The notes below the pieces were generated by a model. That model made no database searches. It saw only the letters and a list, made by a program, of their open reading frames with translations, and was not told the DNA's origin. The position numbers and the translations under genes are program-made. Shown one piece after another: positions 34,469 to 43,167 of a stretch of 64,000 bases of DNA; position 1 is the first letter of the stretch, and every line of letters starts with the position of its first letter. Source of the stretch: Penicillus capitatus (Eukaryota > Chlorophyta); the NCBI GenBank assembly GCA_965649825.1, contig OZ287713.1:310001-374000 (forward strand). The letters run 5' to 3'.

Positions 34469-36148
34469 ATGATGCGCCGCTTTGCGAGAAACCACGCCGA
34501 CGTCACGCGTTGGCTCCTCCATTCGCGTTTCTTCGCCGTCGCATCAACGCTCTCTGTGAACGACACCATCACTCCGACCCGATCTGCCATTTCACGAGTC
34601 AGTCCTCTTTGCCCTACTCCATCCAGATCTCCATCCTTTACGAAAGAACGCACTGATGTCAAGACAGTACGGTATTGGTCACGAGCGATGCAGTTCCGTG
34701 GATTTCATGCCACCGTGGCAGAGCAACGAGATCCAGAGGAAGTGATGGAGGCCATAATACGTCAACTGAAAAGCACAGATGATTACGCTCGTGTCATGCG
34801 ACGTCTGTCGCGTGACCAATCGTACTCCCGCGTTGTGGATCTTTACGAGGATATGAAATCCTGCGGAGTTGAGATTAACGCTTCGGCCTACACTGCACTC
34901 ATGAAAGCCCACTCGCGCATGGGGAACCCTGACAAGGTGAAAAGCATCTTTGAGGAGGCCGTGGAGAAAGGAGTTACGCCAGACAAGTGGATGATCAATA
35001 CACTCATCTATACCTATTCAAACACTGGCGACATGGAAGCTGCATTCGATATACTTCACAAGATGCCAGAGTATGGTGTTCAGCCTGATTCGGTGACATA
35101 TCGCTCGCTGATCAATGTCTGCGGCAAGGGCAAAGACGTGGATCGTGCGAGAAAGACTTTTGATGAAATGCTGGAGAAATTCAAATGGGATACCCGAACC
35201 ATCAATTCTATGATAGAAGTCTATGCCGAAAATGCCGACAGTGACACCGGCGAGGCGTACCTGCAAGAATCCAAGAACTTGGTAAAAATGCTGAAATCAA
35301 AGAGGCTCAAAATTGACGCATTCACCTATGTGCATATGATTAAACTGTGCAGCAAACTGGGGAAGTCGGATGAGGCGATGGATTACTTTCAGCTAGCTCT
35401 CGGCGATGATTTGCAGCTTAGTATTTCCTCATTTGATATCATCTTTCAATGTATGGCGGATATGAAGCTGACAGATGAGGAAGTCGAGAACCTTCTGGTG
35501 TTGTGTATCCAGCGCATGAAAAAACTCGACATTAGGCCATCCTATCTGACGTTTAACAACATCATGAAGCTCTGCGAAGCAAGAGGAGATGTGAGCAAGG
35601 CATTTGGACTCTTTACGAAACTGACAGAGGGGGAGTTGGCTGACACCGGCCGGAGCGCAGAGTGCTTTTCCGTGCAAGTAAAGATCATTGAGCGTATGCT
35701 TGATAGTGGGGCGTATTCTCGAGAAGAGGCTTTGATAAAAATGGATACGGTGCTCGAAAGGATGAAGATGTTTGGTATCTCATTGATGCTCGCTGGTTAC
35801 CGGGCACGGTTTAATATTTGCCTCAAGACATCCGATGTGGAACGTGCATTCGAATGCTGGAATGATTACGCAAAAGGGAACCGTGTGCCATCGGCCACTA
35901 TGACAGAGTCGATGATTCGACTTACATTGGATCATGATCGTGTGGACGATGCGGTAAAGCTGGTGAAGTTTATGCAGAAGGATAAGAATATTCCGCCTAC
36001 TGAAGGCACGTATGAGGCGATTTTCGCATACTGTGCTGAAAAAAATGACGCGGAAAATGCAAAGACGGTTCTTAAATTCATGAAAGAGAAACAAGTGAAA
36101 GCGAGTAAAGTAATCCAAGGACACGTCGATGCCTTGGAGCTGAATTGA
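34469..36148 (+). CDS. Pentatricopeptide-repeat (PPR) protein, probably organellar
   Basis: Single-exon gene of 559 aa, one of the few without introns here. The N-terminus MMRRFARNHADVTRWLLHSR is Arg-rich and free of acidic residues apart from one Asp, like a mitochondrial or plastid presequence. PPR helices run from about residue 95 to the end: INASAYTALMKAHSRMGNPD, TPDKWMINTLIYTYSNTGDM, QPDSVTYRSLINVCGKGKDV, KIDAFTYVHMIKLCSKLGKS, RPSYLTFNNIMKLCEARGDV and PPTEGTYEAIFAYCAEKNDA, roughly 9-11 P-type repeats with no E/DYW domain. P-class PPR proteins bind organellar RNA in a base-specific way for processing, stabilisation or translation. Lack of introns fits the general rule for PPR genes in plants. 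Confidence 0.9.
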   Translation: MMRRFARNHADVTRWLLHSRFFAVASTLSVNDTITPTRSAISRVSPLCPTPSRSPSFTKERTDVKTVRYWSRAMQFRGFHATVAEQRDPEEVMEAIIRQLKSTDDYARVMRRLSRDQSYSRVVDLYEDMKSCGVEINASAYTALMKAHSRMGNPDKVKSIFEEAVEKGVTPDKWMINTLIYTYSNTGDMEAAFDILHKMPEYGVQPDSVTYRSLINVCGKGKDVDRARKTFDEMLEKFKWDTRTINSMIEVYAENADSDTGEAYLQESKNLVKMLKSKRLKIDAFTYVHMIKLCSKLGKSDEAMDYFQLALGDDLQLSISSFDIIFQCMADMKLTDEEVENLLVLCIQRMKKLDIRPSYLTFNNIMKLCEARGDVSKAFGLFTKLTEGELADTGRSAECFSVQVKIIERMLDSGAYSREEALIKMDTVLERMKMFGISLMLAGYRARFNICLKTSDVERAFECWNDYAKGNRVPSATMTESMIRLTLDHDRVDDAVKLVKFMQKDKNIPPTEGTYEAIFAYCAEKNDAENAKTVLKFMKEKQVKASKVIQGHVDALELN

Positions 36149-37419
36149 AACGTTTCGTTATGATAGTAACAAATGGAGTTCAACAGGAACGGAGATTTTC
36201 ATTGGCTCCGGCATTTTAAAAGAGAACGTACCTCGGTTTTAGTTGATCCATCAAGAAGTTTCTTACAAGAGATGCGAGTTCGGGTTGCATCCGACATGAG
36301 ATACGTCGAGAATAGTAACACTTAAACGCGACGGACATGGGGTTGTTAGAAATTTCGAACCGATCGGCGAATCGATCGATCGATCGATCAGCTGTGGATT
36401 TACTGTTGCCTCAGTGGTTGCGCAGATCGGTAATCTGACGCTGAATGTCCAACTCGTTTTGTAATCGTCCAGTCAATGGACGTCACGCTCATCTTGTCGA
36501 ATCAACGTCGTGGTCATTAACATTCGCCGATCCGTGAGATCTTTCTTTCAGTTGTCCAATCCTCCGCGTTTTCAGATCAATGCGTTGCCGTTCGGCATTG
36601 CGACCGGTGATCTCAAGTATATTTCTACACTCTTTTGTTGTAGTCCATTCGTCATACCCTTTATTCGATTCTGTTATTAACGAATGACACTTCTATCTGT
36701 GTTGTTTTGCAAACCGAAGCCACTTGTCTGCGTGTTTCTGGTCTTTATGGCGAATAGATGTTAATGACGGACTGACAGGCGTCTGCCAATCTCGATGCGA
36801 ACCAAATCGTAGCATGATCGTCGACTGCCGGTTCCAATGGGAATCGTAATAACGACATCTCGTCGATAGATCGATAACATTCCGACTGACGCAGACAGGC
36901 AGATCTTGGTGGTGAAATCGATAGGCTTCTGTCAATCTTGATGCGAATCGAATCGCAGCGACGATCGTCGTTTGCGGATTCCCATCGGAAATCGTGATAC
37001 CGATGGCGTCGATTGATCAATCGTGTTCTGTCTGCCAGTCTTGAAGTGTACGCGATAACACCATACTCGTACATCATGCACTTGATAGAGTGCTTCCTCC
37101 TCGTGGTTACACCTATAGTCATCGTACAACCTCTTAGATTAATATCTTTCTAGACGCTCCAGCCGACACGGAAAACAAAGTTACCGCTTTAGGACAAACT
37201 GAGATCTCGAACGACGATTTCTCAATACAAATGTGCACGGCGGCGTATAGTAATGGCAAGGTTCGAAAGGGCTATCGATATCGCCGTCCACAGGTGTAAG
37301 TATGTAATCGCTTCCGGCTGCCTTCCATCGTGATTCGCCTATGACGTCAACTCTCACAGAGGATAAATGAATGCGTGTCATCGACATTCATCATCACTGT
37401 CTATGTTTACCTTCGCCGA
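36149..37419. other. Gene-free spacer with GATC runs and a diverged direct repeat
   Basis: Contains a perfect (atcg) run at about 36367-36390 and a repeated block (see the repeat at 36776). No coding exon recognised before gene C. Confidence 0.4.
36776..37033 (+). repeat. Diverged direct repeat, two units of about 115 bp
   Basis: Unit 1 (36776-36895) and unit 2 (36923-37033) align in order: gacaggcgtctgccaatctc / gataggcttctgtcaatctt, atgcgaaccaaatcgtagc / atgcgaatcgaatcgcagc, gatcgtcg, ggttccaatgggaatcgtaa / ggattcccatcggaaatcgt. Same orientation. Confidence 0.5.
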
Positions 37420-37426
37420 TATAAAT
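37420..37426 (+). promoter_or_regulatory. TATA-box candidate of MyTH4-FERM gene C
   Basis: tataaat 49 bp before ATG 37469. Confidence 0.45.
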
Positions 37427-37468
37427 TCGAGAGCTTCGCGCCGTCCACGATTCGAGTCTTCCGCAGCG

Positions 37469-39024
37469 ATGGACAAAGTGTGTCAATCTCGACGCACGTT
37501 CATTCTTATTCCCACTGTCTTAGGAGAGAACTTCATGCCAGACTTTACCATTAAACATTCCAAAGGCTCTTAGGGAGCAGTTAAACGTGAGATGCTTGAC
37601 CTCGTTCTACTTGGGGAGTCTCGTGTACCGTCCAGGTTCGAAGATACCAACAAGAATTTTATGAATCGAAACCCCGAGGGCTAAAAAGAAGTTACCATCG
37701 TTTTGTTGAATGCTTTGGCAAGACAATCCAGCACGACGTTAGTTCCCGCTTTACTCTGTCCGTCACGGAACAGATGCTAACCTACTCGCCAGTAAACACT
37801 TGCCATGAACTTCCACGACGTGGTTGATGGATTGTGTCTGACAGCATCCCTTGCGGATATCGTTGCTGAAAATGAAGCGCAATAGACGAGCATGTTGCCT
37901 GGAGCTGTTCAGGCACGTGCTTCGCTGGATGTCCTTATCTAACGCAGCCCATGACATCGAACTGAGAAATGTGGCGTTACAGAAAATAGTGGACATCACT
38001 GATTCTGACCCTCGGCTGAAAGACGAGATTCACTTGCAAGTACTGAAACAGACTAGAGAGTGCCCCAATCGAAATACTGAGCGAAATGCATGGAAACTGT
38101 TCTCACTCGTCCTCACCACAGTTTCGTGTTCTCTGGTGAGACGCACTGATAATAGTTGACTGTAAGCCTGTCTGTTGTGTAGGAAATGACCAAATTTATT
38201 GCAGCATATCTTCAAACTGCCGCGATTCGACATTCAAAAGACCCACTGATGAACAAATTTATAACAGAAATGACAGACCGTCTCAGAAGCTCAATTCTCG
38301 CAAACCCGAGAACATTGAAACATCTACCAGATGCCCGAAGAGATCTCGGACAGTTCTACTGTTTTCCAGTCTATGTCTCAGAAGAGTCTCATGTGGATGC
38401 CGTCTACGATCCAGACACTGTCATCGAGGACCTGGTTCCGCAGTTGGCGTGGACGATCGGTCTGCCGGATGACGACACATTCGCTCTGTACAAGTGCCGA
38501 GGATCCCAGTACACGCAGATCGACAGGAAGCGACTCGTGTCCGCCGTCATCAGCGACATCGCCGATCGTCGAGAAGGAGAGGAGATGAGCCGATTGTTCA
38601 TGAAGAGAACGAAATCGAGTCGCGCCAGCATGGAAGGACTCGATCGAGACAGCATCTATCGGATGTATCTGGAGACAAAGGACAAGTACCGACAAGGCGG
38701 ATACCCGCTGGCGGCCATAGGGGAAGTGGCCATGCGTCTTTGCGTTTTCCTCATCCAGGCAGAAGGCTCCGCCGAATTGTTCGAGAATGAAAGGAGACTG
38801 TCCGAAGAATTGAACAACTTCCTTCCGTCGACAGTACGCATCCTGCTTTCATTCTTACTTCTCTAGTGAGCAATCCTTCTTTTTAGAGTCTGCGCCTCAA
38901 GCAACGAGAAGAGTGGATAGACGGGGTCTTAACCAAGTTTGCACACATTGGTCGCATCGAAAAAGAGGCGGCCAGGCTTCAATTTCTTGATGCCATCGAA
39001 GGTCTCTGTTATAGAGTCGGCTGA
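37469..39024 (+). CDS. MyTH4-FERM protein C, truncated after F2
   Basis: Six exons of 9, 63, 156, 291, 651 and 138 nt, again 435 aa, via introns 37478-37523, 37587-37635, 37792-37845, 38137-38182 and 38834-38886. Exon 1 encodes Met-Asp-Lys only; skipping the first intron is needed because a TAG lies at its end. MyTH4: QMLTYSP|HPLRISLLKM, ELFRHVLRWMSLSN, DEIHLQVLKQTREC, AWKLFSLVLTT. F1 and F2 are the same as in gene B from DARRDLGQFYCFPVYVSEES on. It ends FLDAIEGLCYRVG at the F2/F3 boundary, as gene B does. The MyTH4 exons differ clearly from gene B while the FERM exons and their intron are almost identical, indicating conversion. Confidence 0.75.
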
Positions 39025-39404
39025 CAGTATTGTTGCAGCCAAATGTGTGATCAGCGTCATTTGCAAATTTTATTTTTAGTTGTGTGACTTTCCTTGATTG
39101 GCTAGAGTTTTTCCTGACCTTTCGCACTTCTCAACAATCATGTACGAGCACATCGCAGTTGCGTTTTGTCACATGTAACGAATTTCAAGCGTGTTAATGC
39201 CAATCGATGCCACTGAAGATCGTCCCGTTGCGAGTTGTCAAACCGTTGGACGATTGACAATCGAAAAGGAACCAATTTAATCGAAACTGTAATTAATCGG
39301 AATCGATCGACCATTATTGACACGTGTTAGCATAAATCTCGGAAACATTAGTATAGTACGGAGACAGACACTTTGTTTGTTCTTAGTTAGACGTCGACTG
39401 TCTA

Positions 39405-39607
39405 TGTCGCCGAGCGATGTGACCCTGCCTAGTTTCTGAGGGGGCCACGTCCTGGGGGGTGTTGGTTGAATCACCCGAGGCCATTTTCTCTGGCTCTGAG
39501 GCTAGGGTGATTCACCTGCCTCGTTAAGTCGCGTCATCGCGCAGGTATTTAATGCGCAATCTGAACCTCTGAACGCCTTGCTCTGATTACTTGTAAGACT
39601 TCCGCTG
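39405..39607 (+). repeat. Dispersed promoter-like repeat, copy 3
   Basis: Blocks gtgaccctgcct, gtttctgaggggg, tttctctggctct, ggtgattcacctgcc, a TATA-like gtatttaat, ccttgctctg and agacttccgctg, in the order of copies 1 and 2. Confidence 0.5.
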
Positions 39608-40280
39608 TTATCGTTTTCGTTCGGCGCCTCCGCGCGACAGTCTACAGTGTGAAGACATTGATCTCCACAATTAACTCAAATCCAGTGGTTGTCTATTGAA
39701 GTTGCCAAGAAATGAAATCTCGGTGATCTCCTAGGGGCTAAGTTGCTGTTGCGATTTTTCAATTCTTTCGCCGAGAATGAAATTTTTCGATCTTTGTGTA
39801 ATCATTTTGTTTTCTATCTAATCCTACGGAGTAGTCTTTTTTTGAACCATGATTCTCATTCCTTTACCGAGATGCTCTGTGAATCCGTTTAAGACATGAC
39901 GTCGGCATTGTGGCAGATGAGATGTTCCGTCGTTGTAGGTTTCGCAGTTATCGTAAGTTAGTTTTGCCGAAAGGATTCTTAACGGGTACAGCATTCTCCA
40001 GTGGAACTCAGATCGATGTTTAAGCACAGAGCAAATGAAATGATGGTGTCGAGAGATTGCTGCAGTCTCTACGAACACCTTACTAGAACAGCTGCCCCTT
40101 TCTAGTTCCCATCATTCAATAAATACTTAACCGCGCTTCTGTTGTAAACACTGCGTTGTTGTAATCCGTTCGTTGTCTATATTGCACCTCGACGGAAAAC
40201 AATGTACCTTTATGACTATAGCGAGCAACGGAAAACGCTTCGCCGGTGTCACGCGGAGGCGCCGTGCTGAAGAAACTACG

Positions 40281-40415
40281 CAGCGGAAGACGTTAACGCT
40301 GACAGAACCAAGTTGTTTTGTGATTCACATACACTGATTTATATACTAACTGTAACTTGACAGGTGGGTCAGCCGACTGTAAGAGCCAGAGAAAACACCT
40401 CCTAGAAGTCGTGAA
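40281..40415 (-). repeat. Dispersed promoter-like repeat, copy 4 (inverted)
   Basis: Read on the minus strand: ttttctctggctctta, a cacctgtca block, tatataaat, gtgaatcac, cttggttctg and gtcttccgctg, the 3' part of copy 3. Copies 3 and 4 face each other across about 670 bp, like inverted ends of an element. Confidence 0.45.
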
Positions 40416-41302
40416 CTTCTTACAAGCGCCACTTTGAAGACAGAACTCCGAGAAAACGAGTCAGACAGGATGATACAACTCAAGATAATGGCAAGCATTA
40501 AAGCGAGGGCGTGATAGCCGGCAAGTCATACGAGCCATGACGTTAGAATCTGCAGTTAGTTCGTAGTAATGGACAAACCCAAAAGACGTTGCTGCTAATC
40601 GTCTTTTCTCGATAGATTTTGTCTGTATGTAAAACTTCTTGCCGTCGAGGACAACTTACAATCTCCCATACATGAATGAATCGATTACAGAACTTAGTGT
40701 TGTCACATCAAGAGGTTAAATACAGTTCTGTTTCCATAGAACGAGGTTTTTAGTTCTGTTTGAATGTCAAAGCGAGTGCAACACTACATTGTAGCTGGCA
40801 GATGTTGTTGATGTCCTTTAAATAAGGTAGAATTCATCTTCTCGTACTAACTAAGAAGCTGCTTTTCCATTCGTTGTTGCCAAATAAAGAAAAAGGTGTG
40901 TATTACTATCAGTTTTTTTAGTAAGCGCATGAACAACTTGCGTCATATGCTAACATACTTTTCCACGTATCGGCGAGTTCACGCAACGGTACATAACTGT
41001 ATTCATGTCTCTTAATGAGAGCTTAGTGCTTTCTTGAAATAAACTGCTCGGCACATTGTAGCGTTTTAGAATACACACAATGGACATGCTTTTGTATCAA
41101 AGAAAAAAATGTTCTACCTGCGACATGTTCTTCAAGAAGAATTCGTCTTCATCTATGATGTTAGTGGTTAATATGTCCGTTTCGAACAGAAAAAGTATCT
41201 CTCTCACGATTCGATTCATAGCAGGTTGTAGGAGAGAGAAGTATTTTGAATCAAGCAGAACCAACCACCTGCAGACAATCGATTCGAGTTCGAAAAACGG
41301 CG

Positions 41303-41413
41303 ATCGATCACACTTATTGCAACGATTGATCGTTGTTTGCCGATTAATCGCATCTCGATTTGCAGCGATCGGAGAATTCAGTTCGATCGATCACACTTTT
41401 TGCAGCGATTGAT
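41303..41413 (+). repeat. 30-bp direct repeat upstream of the SelW-like gene
   Basis: cgatcgatcacactt[a/t]ttgca[a/g]cgattgat occurs near 41303 and again near 41384, about 80 bp apart, 150-250 bp before the next gene's start. Could be a duplicated regulatory site. Confidence 0.4.
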
Positions 41414-41574
41414 GGCGCGCACATCTGTACATGCCGATACAGAAACAATTGGCGATAATCCGCTGACCCTAACAATGACGCGACTCGATTTAAAAGGTGG
41501 CTTTCTCGATGATCCAGCCACGCGATGAGTGATCCCGAACGTTTTCTGGATCGAACCATCCCATCACTGTCTCC

Positions 41575-42194
41575 ATGCTTCGATCCTTCCGTCGATCACC
41601 GGTCTCGCTCCCGGATGCGCTATCCGCAACGATATGGGTCGGTCGACGTTTCTTCCAAAGACGTAAAATGCGTCAGGTTCCAATTTGGACCGGCGACATC
41701 GTCGAAGTCGAGTACTGCACCGTTGAAGACTACTATCCAAACTATCGCATTCTCAAACAAAAACTCATGACCGAATTCGCCGATCTCATTGAAGTGAGAG
41801 GCAATCCATACGGTATGCCACGTCGTTCCGCCTTCGAAGTCCTCTGGAGGTGCGAGACGGTCACCCCTGACTTACTTGATGGAAACCATCGTTATACTGC
41901 AGGCGTGGAGAGGATCTACAGGAAGAGCTATGGTCGAAATATTCCTCAGGCGAACCTTCGACGGAGGATGAGACTCATGGTGTGGCTGAGGTCATCGTCT
42001 ACGATCTGCAGCAGATTCTAAAAAAATACGGCCTGCATCGTGGACGCTATAAAGAGCGATATCCGGCGACGATCGATGAGATGGACTTCTATCGAGATCT
42101 TGATGAAGAGAACTCTCGACTGCTCAAGGCGAAAGACCAGAAATCGACATCGTTTACCCGGAAAGTGACATTTAAGCGACGAAGGAGAGTGTGA
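41575..42194 (+). CDS. SelW/Rdx-like thioredoxin-fold candidate without the second Cys/Sec
   Basis: Exon 1 reads TGDIVEVEYCTVEDYYPNYR, then LKQKLMTEFADLIEVRGNPY and RRSAFEVLW, the spacing of selenoprotein W/T/H-type Rdx proteins (V-x-I-x-Y-C...L...F....F-E-V). Where the family has CxxC or CxxU, this protein has C-T-V-E, so the redox pair is missing. Intron 41850-41902 splits Arg and continues RRGEDLQEELWSKYSS, VAEVIVYDLQQILKKYG and a basic tail FTRKVTFKRRRRV, which is not part of the usual fold. Start may be 41575 or a later Met (MRQVPIW). Similarity is at pattern level only; another small alpha/beta fold is possible. It converges on RPL21 with 26 bp between stops. Confidence 0.4.
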
Positions 42195-42220
42195 GAACAT
42201 TTCTTAACGACATGTGCCTT

Positions 42221-42887
42221 TTACGCCACCATACCTTCCTTCACAATATCGTAAGGAATGGGAGCCACGGTGGTTAAGTTCTCAAACACATTCTTGAGCA
42301 TCAATGCATCGCGTGGACCCGCCTGTTTTCGCTTGAGGTCGACTTTCTCTGCGACAAACGAACATACTGAGTGAATTGGACAAAACGTCCAGGACTGCGG
42401 TACCGCCGGTCTTGCGAGCCTCGGCTTTCAACTCTTCATTTCGGCGAATGCGTTTCAGCACTTCCTCGCGACATCGAGATCGGCGAACATGTTCCACTCG
42501 GACATGAATGCGTTTGCGAACGATGCGTCCACGAACCTGCGATCGATGACGTGGAATCATATCGAGACGATCGGACGGATGTCTCACTTTCTTGTTGATC
42601 TCGACACCCAAAGAATGTTTCGTCACATCCCATACTCTTCCCGTCTTTCCATGGTAATACTTGTGCGGCATTCCCTAAACAACAGAAGAAGGATCGTGTA
42701 CAGCAAGGGAAACGCTTGTTTGTTTGTTCGGTCGTCCGACCTTCTGTACACTTGGATCTGCATGGACCGTGACGTACTCTCCAAGATTAAACACACGAAG
42801 GTAAGTCGAGAGACTCGACACGCCTTTCGTCTTGAACGGTTTTTTAAAGATGTGTCGTGTACGATGGCGAACGCCTTTGCCTCCCAT
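42221..42887 (-). CDS. RPL21: 60S ribosomal protein L21 (eL21)
   Basis: Cytosolic large-subunit protein. Exon 1 from ATG 42887: [20 protein letters not shown], then [20 protein letters not shown]. Intron 42675-42740 joins to [28 protein letters not shown], then [20 protein letters not shown]. Intron 42347-42386 joins VLD to [19 protein letters not shown] and the conserved tail [15 protein letters not shown]. The protein is about 160 aa, as expected. The acceptor of the second intron is best read as CGCAGAG|AAAGTC to keep frame. Minus-strand frames between the exons are ended by the introns, so the two pieces are one gene. Confidence 0.9.
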
Positions 42888-43130
42888 TCTTTCGATTGAA
42901 GCCGAGCGGCGGCGATCGAAGGATGTGCCAAATGCGAATGATCATGCGACGATTCGAAAACGCAACACATTGATCTCGATGCGCTGTTCATCGATCACCC
43001 CGTGCTGCTAACCGACAATCGCCTTCGCGCAGCATTCGCCATATCATCGAACGCCACGCCCGCCGACGATTCTTCTTCACTATCCACTTAGACATCGGCG
43101 TACGAAACGATTATGCTCAGCGCAATGGAA
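42888..43130. other. Divergent promoter region
   Basis: Separates the divergently transcribed RPL21 and the next gene. Nothing specific seen. Confidence 0.35.
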
Positions 43131-43167
43131 GAATCGTTCGCTGTCTTGTGCTGTGTAGGGTTTCGTC

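Larger units (their letters stand above)
39025..41290. other. Gene-poor AT-richer region
   Basis: No coding exon recognised on either strand over 2.2 kb apart from short chance frames. Holds two inward-facing copies of the promoter-like repeat. Confidence 0.4.
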
